Positions 14,346 through 23,708 are shown, counted from the first letter of the stretch. The stretch: 40,348 nt of DNA from Tychonema sp. LEGE 06208 (GCF_015207505.1 NZ_JADEWT010000055.1:1-40348); one strand, 5' to 3'. Notes: generated by a model from the sequence alone, not told the origin. Translations and numbers: made by a program.

Positions 14346-15611
14346 ATGATAATAGAAGAATTTAGTCATTCATCAGATGGGGCAAATGTTGCCCGTCGCG
14401 CTTATCAAGCTTCTTTGGACTTGGCGGCGACAAAAAGCACCGATCGCGCTGCTGGTTTGCAGGCGATGGCGAGATCGCTAAAAGACAGACAAAATGACAT
14501 TTTAGAAGCAAATACTCTGGATCTAGAAGCGAGTCGCGATATGGCGATTCCCGACTTGATTGTGGAGTGGCTGAAGCTGACACCGGAACGGATCAAGACA
14601 ACTGTCCAAATTCTGGAACGGTTGGGGGAAATGCCAGATCCAATCGGCAGAGTGATCAATGCTTCCTATCAGGTCGATCGCTGTCAAGTATACTGTCAAT
14701 CGCTGCCGCTGGGGGCGATCGCCCTAATTTACGAGGCGTTTCCCGAGTTGGGGGCGATCGCGGCGGGTTTGTGTCTCAAAACCGCTAACAGTTTGATTCT
14801 CAAAGGTGGTAGCGAAAGCTGGCAAACTAATAGTGTAATTGGAGAAGCTTTGATCTCGGCGATCGATGAGGTAGGTTTGCCGTCAGGATGTTTGCAGGTA
14901 TTGCCGCCGGATCGGGGCGCTGCAATCCGCGATTTGGTGACTCAAGACCAATATCTCAATTTAATTATTCCCTACGGCAGACCGAGTTTGGTGCAGCAGG
15001 TGGTAAGGCTGTGCACTGCACCGGTGTTGCGATCGGCAATGGGCAATTGCTACCTCTATTGGTCGCCGACTGGTAGTTTGGAAATGGCAAGGTGGATGAT
15101 TTTGGACAGCCATCAAAGTGTGCCAGATCCGGTAAATGCGATCGAGAAAGTGCTGATCGATCGCAACCAAAAGCCTTCTTCCTTAGTCAGGCTGTGGAAC
15201 AGTTTAAAAGAAAAAGGCTTTCAAATTAGCGGAGACGCAGATCTCGTCGCAGATTTCCCAGAGTTGAAGCTGGCTGAACCCTACGAGTGGACTCAACCTT
15301 ACTTAAACAAAACCATAGCGTTTAAAGTTGTCGATAGTTTAGAAATTGCGATCGGCTGGATCAACCGCTACAGCAGCGGCCACGCTGACTCCATCGCCAC
15401 TGAATCTTACTTAGAAAGCCGCCAATTTGCTCTAGATGTCAACAGCGCCTCAACTTTTATTAATGCCTCCCCTCGGTTTTGGCGCTATCAAAATCGGGGA
15501 GATGCGATATTTTTGGGAATGTCCAACCAAAAAGGTTATCGCCGGGGATTAATCGGGCTAGATACGCTGACGACAATTAAAGAAATTGTTCAAGGTAACG
15601 GACAATTTTAA
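14346..15611 (+). CDS. proA: Gamma-glutamyl phosphate reductase (ProA) paralogue lacking the catalytic Cys
   Basis: At 421 residues it has ProA length and aligns throughout with glutamate-5-semialdehyde dehydrogenase: LPLGAIALIYEAFPE (cofactor domain), ILKGGSE, VLPPDRGAAIRDLV, and the C-terminal GLIGLDTLTT. Canonical ProA carries the catalytic cysteine in a (V/T)CN..ETLL motif; the equivalent here reads DPVNAIEKVL, with Val263 at the Cys position. The IPRGS loop is replaced by IPYGRPS. Reduction of glutamyl phosphate by the normal thiohemiacetal route therefore seems unlikely, and the protein may have a different or regulatory role. Cyanobacteria can encode a second, canonical proA; none is visible here. 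It follows a zinc-ribbon membrane protein by 4 bp. Confidence 0.85.
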   Translation: MIIEEFSHSSDGANVARRAYQASLDLAATKSTDRAAGLQAMARSLKDRQNDILEANTLDLEASRDMAIPDLIVEWLKLTPERIKTTVQILERLGEMPDPIGRVINASYQVDRCQVYCQSLPLGAIALIYEAFPELGAIAAGLCLKTANSLILKGGSESWQTNSVIGEALISAIDEVGLPSGCLQVLPPDRGAAIRDLVTQDQYLNLIIPYGRPSLVQQVVRLCTAPVLRSAMGNCYLYWSPTGSLEMARWMILDSHQSVPDPVNAIEKVLIDRNQKPSSLVRLWNSLKEKGFQISGDADLVADFPELKLAEPYEWTQPYLNKTIAFKVVDSLEIAIGWINRYSSGHADSIATESYLESRQFALDVNSASTFINASPRFWRYQNRGDAIFLGMSNQKGYRRGLIGLDTLTTIKEIVQGNGQF

Positions 15612-15630
15612 GGTAAGTTGCTTCTTGTGA

Positions 15631-15751
15631 GCTATATCAATTCTCAGAAAGATGAGGTGCTGTCGGGCATAGGGCATAGGGCATAGGGCATAGGGCGAGC
15701 GCGAAGCGGAGGGATTGGGCATACCTCACTTTATTGAGCACAAATCATATC
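15631..15751. repeat. inverted-repeat element with 7-bp tandem core (family A, copy 2)
   Basis: The left arm 15631-15660 ends GATGAGGTGC and the right arm 15718-15751 begins GCATACCTCAC. The core is GGGCATA repeated four times (15665-15692), then one copy of the 24-bp unit that is tandemly repeated at 10138-10246. It begins 19 bp after the proA stop. Arms are more diverged than in copies 1 and 3. Confidence 0.75.
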
Positions 15752-15807
15752 AATTTCGGTTGCACTCAAACATGATTGTTGACAGTTAACTCGATTTTAT
15801 TATTCTG

Positions 15808-16002
15808 ATGCAACCGGAAACGATATTATTGGTTATTGGTTCACAATCCGATAACTTATATATACCCTTATTTTCAATAAGCTGTTTGGAAACGGAATCT
15901 CCGGCTTATTTCACAAGAACATTAAATTTTTGCAGAACAGGCAAACCTGTTGCTAACAATCCTGCAATATCTCAGATACAATTAACTGTAGAAAGTTATT
16001 GA
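15808..16002 (+). CDS. short hypothetical frame upstream of the desaturase
   Basis: A 64-codon frame with no recognisable family and no evident ribosome binding site. The only support is its position in the otherwise empty 15752-16030 gap on the same strand as the desaturase. It may be chance. Confidence 0.2.
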   Translation: MQPETILLVIGSQSDNLYIPLFSISCLETESPAYFTRTLNFCRTGKPVANNPAISQIQLTVESY

Positions 16003-16030
16003 GTGACATCGAAATACTCTTATCCAAAAC

Positions 16031-17170
16031 ATGAAATCAGAAAAAAAACTCAATACTCTAGACAAGACTGAAACACCGACCTTAAGCGAAGAAACGCTAA
16101 TTCACCACTCGGTATATGTTAAAAAATTGCGCCCGCTGCTGCCATCAGATGCCTTTGAACCGAATTCAAGCAAGTTAGGGATACTGCTGATAAATATCGC
16201 GATTTTATTGTTGGGATGGGGAATTGCTGCTAATCTCGATCGCTGGCCAGTCTATTTTTTATGGCTTTACTTACCCTTAGCCGTCATCATGGGCAATAGT
16301 ATCACAGTTTTGCTGTTTAGCTCCCACGACTTGATGCACGGTAGCGTTCAGAAAAAGTCGCGCCTGACTTATCCGATCGCCTTTTTTGGCCTAAGTATGC
16401 TGTTCATGCCGCCTACTCAGTGGAAAAATCTGCACAACCTCGTACACCACAACAACACCAATTCTGCTGCAGATCCCGATCGCAATTACCTGTACCAGCA
16501 GCCCGACACCTGGGGAAAATGGATTCAAAATCTGTTTGTACCGTCGGTGGAAGTCAATCCGCTGTGGTTAATTGTCGGGATGGCAGGTTCCTGGTTTGTA
16601 CACAATTTCCGCAATCTCACCTCGATACTGTTATTCAACGATAAATCTGTCGATTACGTACCGGCTGCCTTTACAGTTAGTCCGAAAGATAGAAGAACGA
16701 TCGCCTTTGAATGTCTGGGAATTGTCGGAATTCACCTGAGTATCTTGTTCTATCTAGAGTTTAACCCGATTAAAGTAGCTCTTGCCTACATTTTGCCGAT
16801 CGCGATCGGTCATGGGGCCGCCATGTTCTACATCTTCACCAATCACATGGGCTGTCGGATGACCGAGATTAACGACCCGCTGATAAATAGTGCTTCGCTG
16901 CGGGTTCCTAAAATATTTGATGTCCTGCACTTAAATTTTTCTTACCACACAGAACATCACATTTTTCCCAGCATCAACTCAAACTATTACCCGATGGTGC
17001 AAGAGTTGTTGCAAATTCACTATCCCGGCCGCATGAATTTAATCGATGCTGGAGAAGCTTGGCGCTTGTTGATGCAAACCCCCAGACATTACAAAGATGA
17101 AGTCACCTTCACCGATTCCTCTGGAACAATGGCCGTGAATTGCAGTATTCTGGAAGAATACAAAGGCTGA
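16031..17170 (+). CDS. Membrane fatty acid desaturase family protein
   Basis: This 379-residue di-iron membrane enzyme has all three histidine boxes: HDLMH (99-103), HNLVHH (135-140) and HTEHH (306-310), with hydrophobic segments at about 48-95, 112-128, 170-185 and 220-265. The family inserts double bonds into acyl chains, usually of membrane lipids, using ferredoxin and O2. The N-terminal 40 residues are polar and contain no cytochrome b5 domain. The exact regiospecificity (delta-9, delta-12 or other) cannot be assigned by eye. It converges with a damaged CFA-synthase-like methyltransferase gene, and a perfect palindrome (17189-17214) follows its stop. Confidence 0.85.
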   Translation: MKSEKKLNTLDKTETPTLSEETLIHHSVYVKKLRPLLPSDAFEPNSSKLGILLINIAILLLGWGIAANLDRWPVYFLWLYLPLAVIMGNSITVLLFSSHDLMHGSVQKKSRLTYPIAFFGLSMLFMPPTQWKNLHNLVHHNNTNSAADPDRNYLYQQPDTWGKWIQNLFVPSVEVNPLWLIVGMAGSWFVHNFRNLTSILLFNDKSVDYVPAAFTVSPKDRRTIAFECLGIVGIHLSILFYLEFNPIKVALAYILPIAIGHGAAMFYIFTNHMGCRMTEINDPLINSASLRVPKIFDVLHLNFSYHTEHHIFPSINSNYYPMVQELLQIHYPGRMNLIDAGEAWRLLMQTPRHYKDEVTFTDSSGTMAVNCSILEEYKG

Positions 17171-17188
17171 TATAGTCATATTTTAATA

Positions 17189-17214
17189 AGTAAGGTGCGC
17201 GAGCGCACCTTACT
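17189..17214. terminator. perfect 12-bp palindrome after the desaturase
   Basis: AGTAAGGTGCGC (17189-17200) pairs exactly with GCGCACCTTACT (17203-17214) around a GA centre. It lies 18 bp after the desaturase stop. The arm GTAAGGTGCG is shared with the hairpin family at 22625, 31030, 31109 and 32090. There is no T-run, so termination is only inferred. Confidence 0.55.
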
Positions 17215-17530
17215 GCTGGTCAACAGTAAAGAGCGAAAACTTAATAACTTAAGCACCTCCTACAGCTTTCTCTCCTGTAAGTTTCGAGATAAAAGTCGGC
17301 TATTCCTCGCCTATCTACGTTATCAAGAAGATCCTGGTAACAAGCAATATCATTTCCGTTTGATGCAGAATTAGAGCATTTTAAGTTTTGTCGGTACGGG
17401 TGCGGTTAAATATTTGATAAAGATCGAAAAATTATATAAACCCGCCCCGCCCCTACTACAATTCCGATGTTACCGGATTTGATATAATTAGCCGGACATG
17501 AGATCAAAGCCTGTCCGGGAATGCTAGCGA
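17215..17530. other. intergenic region between convergent lipid genes
   Basis: No gene is seen. CCGGACA (17492-17498) pairs with TGTCCGG (17512-17518), just beyond the restored methyltransferase stop on the minus strand, and may terminate that gene. Confidence 0.4.
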
Positions 17531-18660
17531 TTAGGCGCGAACCATTAAATATTGACCGTTACCGTTATATTCGCCGTCGCAACTCGCGAAATTAGACACA
17601 AACCAAATCAAGTAAAACCGCCAGATGCGACGAAATTTGGCATAGTCGATGCCGTAGTCTAAATCTTTGACTGTTGCCTGAGAATCGTCAAAGTTTTTCA
17701 GCCAGTTAGCAAAGGTTTTGGAGTAATTGTATCCGTTGATATACCATCTTTTAATGGTTTTGAGGTCTTTGTTGTGGCTGGAACATCGTATTTCCAGTAA
17801 CGGCCGTGGGGGAAAATGTATTTGTGGGTGAAAACGCTGGATATATTGTTGGGAGTGCGAACTGTGATGATGTGAATGAAAACTTTGCCGTTATCCTTCA
17901 GGAAAGATTCCAGCTTTTGGAAAGCTTTCCTTAAATTGCCTATATGCTCAAAAACTCCGATGGAGAGAATTGTGTCAAATTTGGTCTCGAAGTTGGCGTC
18001 GTTCAAATCGCCTTCATATAGGGTAAATCGACCGGAACTAAGGTAGCTTTCGGGGTCTTGCATCTTGTGCCGCATATACTCGCATTGGTGGTGGCTCAAG
18101 TTAATGCCGGTAAACTGGACATTGGGGAATTTGGAAAGAATGTAATTGGGAACGCAGCCCCAACCGCAGCCAAAGTCTAAAATATTGTCGCCATCTTGTA
18201 TCTGTAGCTTTTCAATGACATCATCAATCATCTGCATTTGTGCTTGTTCGAGATTGGCGGCTCCTTTTTCCCACAATCCCATGCTGTATTTAGGATAAAT
18301 GAGTTTGCTGTCGCCTAACATCGGATTCAGCATGGCTTGAGGTAAGTCGTACTGAATCTTCATTAAATCCCGCGGCCCTTCGGCGGTATGGTCTGTTTCT
18401 GTTAGTACCCATTCGTAGGGTGCGAGGAGGGAGGGAAAATACTTAAAAAAGACTGGCATACAGGTATCAAAAAGCGATCGCAATACAGAATCCGGTACTT
18501 CTAAACCGTTGATATAAGACTCTGCTACTGCCATTTGCACCGCGTTAACTGCACTGACTACGAAGCGAGTTGCTCCGTAGGCGATCGGGCTTTTGGTGTG
18601 TACATCTCCCACGATAGGGATGTGTTTTTCGATGCTTTGTAGAACTGTTGATGAACTCAT
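17531..18660 (-). pseudogene. CFA-synthase-like SAM methyltransferase, broken by a frameshift
   Basis: Reading from ATG 18660, the first 290 or so residues match the cyclopropane-fatty-acid synthase/coclaurine N-methyltransferase-like family: the SAM-binding ILDFGCGWG (about 160-168), FTGINLSHHQ and SIGVFEHIG. After GRYWKYDVP the frame runs into a non-homologous tail and stops at 17698. In the frame one base away the expected C-terminus continues without interruption (SHNKDLKTIKRWYINGYNYS, ending GQYLMVRA) to a TAA at 17531-17533. One C missing from a C-run near 17780-17781 explains it exactly. The full protein would be 376 residues, normal for the family. It is either a very recent null mutation or a sequencing error. 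It converges with a desaturase gene. Confidence 0.85.
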
Positions 18661-19148
18661 GTTTATACTGTTTTTAAAGATGCTGCTATTCTATCTCACA
18701 AAAATTTGCTGGCCGTTATAGGGTCAAAAATCTGAAACTATTACTAATTAAGGTTTTAAGAACTAAAGCCTGCTAAAATATAAAAATATGTGACTGAAAG
18801 GTCGGATTAGGCAACGAATTTATCAGGCTTTCAGCCCGTATTAAACTATTAAGAATAATTTAATTTTGTCAATAAAAGTAACGCTAGAAAACAGAACTCC
18901 CAACTCTGGAACATCTTGAAGAAGTTGGGGATATAATGGCGATCGAGTGAGGCGATCGTTTTCTGAATGTCGCGTATCGGGCCTCAGCTTGGCGGTTGAG
19001 TTCGGAAAATAAGAGAAAATCCTGATACAGTTAAGAAATCAGGGCATATAGAAAAGAGTTTTAAAAATTGGGTTGGCATCGCACCGGTTGATGGCGATCG
19101 CAGATTTGAGCGAGATTTCTCGCGCTATTCAGGTTGGAGATGCCACAG
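18661..19148. other. 488-bp divergent promoter region
   Basis: It separates the minus-strand methyltransferase from the plus-strand ferredoxin-cyclase and must hold both promoters. I see no gene, strong consensus promoter or repeat. The frame at 19073 overlaps the cyclase gene and is a shadow. Confidence 0.45.
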
Positions 19149-20186
19149 ATGCCGCACATTCACTATCTGCCGGACGATCGCACGATCGAGATAGACGACG
19201 ACGATATAATTCTCGAAGCTTCCCTCAGTGCCGGCATTCCCCACACCCACATCTGCGGCGGTAGCGCCCGGTGTTCGACTTGCCGCGTCTTGATTGTCGA
19301 AGGTTTGGAATTTTGCTCTCCGCGCACCTCGTCGGAAGAGGAACTTGCAAAAAAATTACGCTTAGAGCCCGAAATTAGGCTGGCTTGTCAGACACAGGTG
19401 GCGGGCGGGAAGGTGATTTTGCGCCGATTGGCGATCGATTCTGAAGACTTGGAAGCATTTAACGACGAAATGGTCGGAAAGTTGATTTCTGCTCCTGTGG
19501 GACACGAGAAAAAAATTGCAATTTTGTTTGCTGATATTCGAGGGTTTACTGCGTTTGCAGAATCGCTGCTCCCCTACGACGTAATTTATATTTTAAATCG
19601 CTATTTCCAAAAAATGGGTTATGTTATTAACCGCAACGGCGGGATGATTAATAATTATATGGGAGATGGTTTCATGGCGCTATTTGGGTTAGAAAATCCC
19701 GAAAAGGCGGCGGAACAAGCAGTGAGGGCGGGAGTGGAAATGCTGGAGGAACTAGAGAAACTCAATCCCTATTTTGAGACTTTATACCGTCACCGATTGC
19801 GGATTGGGATTGGGATTCACTGCGGTTTGGCGGTTGTGGGGAATTTGGGGGCATCGAAGAGTCAGAGAGTTACGGCGATCGGAGATGCAGTAAATTTGGC
19901 CAGCCGGATCGAAGCTGCTAACAAGCAAGTAGGAACGAGTTTATTGATTTCCGAGGAGACTTATCAGGAAGTCAAGGAATTGGCGATCGTCAATCAATGC
20001 GTATTAGTTGAAATTCCGGGAAAAAGCGGCGAATATCCGCTCTATGAAGTAGTCGGAATGCCGCCGCTGCCCGTGGAAATAGAAGATTTATTTGAGGTAA
20101 GAAAAGTTTCAATTTGGCAAATTTTTGTAAATAAGTTACGGGCTTTGTCTGCGGCGGTGTACAATTGGATTAGGAAAATATTTTGA
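19149..20186 (+). CDS. Ferredoxin-domain class III nucleotide cyclase fusion
   Basis: The 345-residue protein joins a plant-type [2Fe-2S] ferredoxin domain (1-95) to a class III adenylate/guanylate cyclase catalytic domain (about 120-310). The four cluster ligands are Cys36, Cys42, Cys45 and Cys80. The cyclase metal ligands are Asp129 (FADIRGF) and Asp173 (MGDGF), and the transition-state pair is Asn249 and Arg253 (NLASR), so it should be active. The base-specificity position, Lys in typical adenylate cyclases, reads Asn169 (INNYMGDG) and the second is Thr242, so ATP versus GTP is uncertain. A redox signal probably controls second-messenger synthesis. A C-terminal tail (310-345) is amphipathic. 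ATG 19149 is chosen because GGAG lies 8-9 bp upstream; ATG 19140 is directly abutted by it. Confidence 0.88.
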   Translation: MPHIHYLPDDRTIEIDDDDIILEASLSAGIPHTHICGGSARCSTCRVLIVEGLEFCSPRTSSEEELAKKLRLEPEIRLACQTQVAGGKVILRRLAIDSEDLEAFNDEMVGKLISAPVGHEKKIAILFADIRGFTAFAESLLPYDVIYILNRYFQKMGYVINRNGGMINNYMGDGFMALFGLENPEKAAEQAVRAGVEMLEELEKLNPYFETLYRHRLRIGIGIHCGLAVVGNLGASKSQRVTAIGDAVNLASRIEAANKQVGTSLLISEETYQEVKELAIVNQCVLVEIPGKSGEYPLYEVVGMPPLPVEIEDLFEVRKVSIWQIFVNKLRALSAAVYNWIRKIF

Positions 20187-20199
20187 GTTAAATTATAAA

Positions 20200-20299
20200 A
20201 CTATAGCCTTTCAAGCGAAAGATGAGGTACGATCCGGCCTAGGGCCTAGGGCCTAGGGCCTAGGGCTATCCTCACTTTTGTGAGAACCGCTATATAAAG
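20200..20299. repeat. inverted-repeat element with 7-bp tandem core (family A, copy 3)
   Basis: The left arm (20201-20230, CTATAGCCTTTCAAGC...GATGAGGTAC) matches copy 1 almost base for base. The right arm (20266-20298) ends GAGAACCGCTATATAAAG, as in copy 4. The core is GGCCTAG repeated four times (20236-20263). It begins 14 bp after the cyclase stop. Confidence 0.8.
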
Positions 20300-20329
20300 C
20301 AAGTTTCTTTTTTTTATAAACTCGATAAT

Positions 20330-20803
20330 ATGAATATTCCCAAGTCAATAGTTCGCATTTTTATAATGCTCCCGAACGGTCAGATTGGAGTACAACTGCG
20401 AGATAATATTCCAGGTATTGCCAGTCAAGGAATGGTTTCTACTTTTGGTGGTGGCGTGGACATTGGAGAAAGTCCACAGCAGGCAGCAGTGCGAGAAATG
20501 GAGGAAGAAACTTGCCTCGCAATACCTGATTACACAATGGAATTTATCGCAACTTTTACTCACAAAAAGTCCCAAAACGATATAAAAATTTTACAAAACA
20601 ACCATCTTTTTTTGGTGAGAGTTAGCGATTGCGATCAAATAGAAATCAAAGAAGGTGTCGGTTTGGTAGTTTTGAGAAAAGATATAGATTTTGAAAAAGT
20701 CAACGCAGGGGAGGGTACTCAAATGGCTTGGAAATTGTTACAGGAATATTTAAAATTGCAAACCACACACGACCTTTTAGCCACCAGGAAAATGAAACTT
20801 TAA
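20330..20803 (+). CDS. Nudix hydrolase
   Basis: This 157-residue protein has a Nudix box beginning at about residue 40: GGVDIGE, seven residues, then REMEEET. It matches Gx5Ex7REUxEExGU except that the final glycine is Cys. The catalytic REx2EE acids are intact, so pyrophosphohydrolase activity on a nucleoside diphosphate derivative is expected; the substrate is unknown. The N-terminal IVRIFIMLPNGQIGVQLR and the rest of the fold are usual. An HD-domain hydrolase lies 126 bp downstream on the same strand. Confidence 0.85.
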   Translation: MNIPKSIVRIFIMLPNGQIGVQLRDNIPGIASQGMVSTFGGGVDIGESPQQAAVREMEEETCLAIPDYTMEFIATFTHKKSQNDIKILQNNHLFLVRVSDCDQIEIKEGVGLVVLRKDIDFEKVNAGEGTQMAWKLLQEYLKLQTTHDLLATRKMKL

Positions 20804-20929
20804 TAGAGAATTTCTGTACTATGTTGTCGCGCATTTGGATTGCATATTCATGGCGGGCAGGATGCCCAACCCCTACTCCCCACAAGAGTTTTATTTTTTT
20901 TAACATACAGTTAAAATGGAGAACAGCTT

Positions 20930-21385
20930 ATGTTGTCTAATAGGAATTCAGACTACGAATTATTACTGCAACGAGCGATCGCGATCGCAGCCAAAGCACA
21001 TGAGGAGCAGGTTGATAAGGCAGGCAATCCCTATCTCGATCATCCGCTATTTGTGATGGAAAATGTAACTTCTCTAGAGCAGAAAATCGTAGCGGTTCTC
21101 CACGATGCAGTCGAAGATTCTGAACTTACACTTGAGCAACTTAGAAGCGAAGATTTTCCTGAAGTTATCGTCTCGGCGATCGCGGCGATTACCAAAATAG
21201 AAGGAGAAGCTTATGCAGCTTATTTAGAACGTGTGATTGCCAACCCGATCGCACTGCGAGTCAAAATCGCTGATGTTACTCATAACCTCGATATTCGTCG
21301 CATCGCCAATCCGACAGAGGCAGATTTTCAACGCATGGCAAAATACAAAAAAGTCCTCAGTCAGTTGCGTGCCGCCTTAAAGTAA
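20930..21385 (+). CDS. HD-domain phosphohydrolase, Mesh1/SpoT-hydrolase-like
   Basis: At 151 residues this is a single HD domain. The metal ligands appear as His38 (YLDHP), His58-Asp59 in LHDAVEDS, and a late Asp in KIADVTHNLD, which parallels the KLADRLHN motif of RelA/SpoT hydrolase domains. The size and motif order resemble small alarmone hydrolases (Mesh1), suggesting (p)ppGpp hydrolysis, but that is inference. A good ribosome binding site (GGAG at 20918-20921) precedes ATG 20930. It sits behind a Nudix gene and converges with fabG. Confidence 0.82.
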   Translation: MLSNRNSDYELLLQRAIAIAAKAHEEQVDKAGNPYLDHPLFVMENVTSLEQKIVAVLHDAVEDSELTLEQLRSEDFPEVIVSAIAAITKIEGEAYAAYLERVIANPIALRVKIADVTHNLDIRRIANPTEADFQRMAKYKKVLSQLRAALK

Positions 21386-21390
21386 TTATT

Positions 21391-21430
21391 AACCGCAGAT
21401 ATCCGCTTTCATCCGCGTGCATCTGCGGTT
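21391..21430. terminator. inverted repeat between convergent genes
   Basis: AACCGCAGAT (21391-21400) pairs with ATCTGCGGTT (21421-21430), with further partial pairing inside. An A9 run follows (21431-21439). It lies between the HD gene and the converging fabG. Neither strand has the canonical hairpin-then-T-run order, so the terminator role is tentative. Confidence 0.45.
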
Positions 21431-21445
21431 AAAAAAAAACCAAAT

Positions 21446-22601
<1,156 letters not shown>

Positions 22602-22624
22602 CATCAGCCAATTATCTCACACCT

Positions 22625-22684
22625 AGGGTGCGTCAACTAATATCTGATTAATTATAAATAAGATAATCCTAGTTGACGCACCTT
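22625..22684. repeat. hairpin of the GGTGCGTCA family (copy 1)
   Basis: AGGGTGCGTCAACTA (22625-22639) pairs with TAGTTGACGCACCTT (22670-22684) with one mismatch, leaving a 30-nt loop. It lies 23 bp after the thioredoxin stop and 4 bp before the next start codon, so it probably ends the thioredoxin transcript and supplies the leader of the next gene. Confidence 0.65.
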
Positions 22685-22688
22685 ACTC

Positions 22689-23273
22689 ATGAAAACTCCC
22701 AGCCACGCAATTATCAATCTCGCCATTCTCGGTAGAGCCCAGCATTCTGAGTTGAATTTACTCATCGTTACGGGCGGAATTTTACCCGACATCCCGATAT
22801 TTTTATTTTACTTTTGGGCGAAATACATTGCTCGTTTGCCGGAAGCTACAATTTGGTCAACAGCCTATTACGAGCCTTTTGTCCAGAATATTGTGGCGCT
22901 GTTTCATTCAATTCCCCTCGCGGTTATTGGTTGGGTAATTGCTGATTACTTCGGCTGGCAAAGCGTGCAAATTCTGTTTCTCAGCATGATACTGCACTCT
23001 CTGGGAGATTTGCCAGTCCACAATGACGACGCTCACCGACACTTTTTTCCGTTCAGCAATTACCGTTTTATCAGTCCGATTTCCTATTGGGATAGAAAGC
23101 ATTACGGGTCAATTGTTTCTGTGGTGGAAATGTTGTTAGTGCTGCTGTCTACTTTCCGCGTTTTTGGTTTTGTTCACTCTTATATTGGTAAAGGATTGTT
23201 GATTTTGGTGAATGGTTTTTATTTAATTGGAGCGGTGTCTTTTTACCTTCGTTCTTTAGTTTCTAGTTCTTAA
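22689..23273 (+). CDS. DUF457/YdjM-like membrane-bound metal-dependent hydrolase
   Basis: This 194-residue protein has four to five hydrophobic segments (about 20-42, 66-85, 92-108, 140-160, 165-185). Polar His/Asp clusters lie between them: SHAIINL at the start, GGILPDIP (29-36), and HSLGDLPVHNDDAHRHFFPFSNYRF near 111-135. This is the layout of membrane-bound predicted metal-dependent hydrolases related to DUF457/YdjM. Substrate is unknown. ATG 22689 is directly preceded by a hairpin repeat and has no clear ribosome binding site, so translation may depend on the upstream transcript. Confidence 0.65.
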   Translation: MKTPSHAIINLAILGRAQHSELNLLIVTGGILPDIPIFLFYFWAKYIARLPEATIWSTAYYEPFVQNIVALFHSIPLAVIGWVIADYFGWQSVQILFLSMILHSLGDLPVHNDDAHRHFFPFSNYRFISPISYWDRKHYGSIVSVVEMLLVLLSTFRVFGFVHSYIGKGLLILVNGFYLIGAVSFYLRSLVSSS

Positions 23274-23564
23274 TTATGCTGCAATTGCTTACTTAGATCG
23301 AATCCGGTAGCATCGTCCTGTATTCATCTCTCTATTCTCTCTCTGTGCCCTCTGCGCCAAGAGCGGTTAAATCATTCCGATTTAATTGGAAACGATATTA
23401 CGGGACGATCGAGATTGTATTTGCCTAATTAATGGCGATCGTACCAGGCATCTCTAACACTATGTAAATTTGTATAACAATAATTAACATTTCTGCCTCA
23501 ACAGCTTGACATAAACAATTTTATTATGGTGAGATACTAAGAATCACAAGTTACTGTATCGCTT
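23274..23564. other. intergenic region before the MITE
   Basis: No gene is seen. The sequence has a CT-rich tract (23322-23345) and HIP1-like words. It presumably held the original upstream region of the giant gene. Confidence 0.4.
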
Positions 23565-23706
23565 GTTCGCATCGGGAGCATCTCATATTTGTAAAAAGAC
23601 TTCTTTTGACTCCTTCTTTCTTCCTCTTTCCTCCTGTCTCCTGTCTCCTGCCTCCTACCTCCAATTTCTAGCTTGGCTGCAAAAGTGAGATGCTCCCGTT
23701 CGCATC
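23565..23706. mobile_element. MITE-like insertion with 9-bp target duplication
   Basis: A 124-bp element (23574-23697) begins GGGAGCATCTCA and ends TGAGATGCTCCC, a perfect 12-bp terminal inverted repeat. It is flanked on both sides by GTTCGCATC (23565-23573 and 23698-23706), which reads as a target site duplication. The interior is pyrimidine-rich with CTCCTGT-like heptamers (23630-23650). It encodes nothing. Its right border lies two bases before the ATG of the giant gene, so any former promoter and ribosome binding site is now separated from that ATG by the insertion. Confidence 0.82.
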
Positions 23707-23708
23707 TT

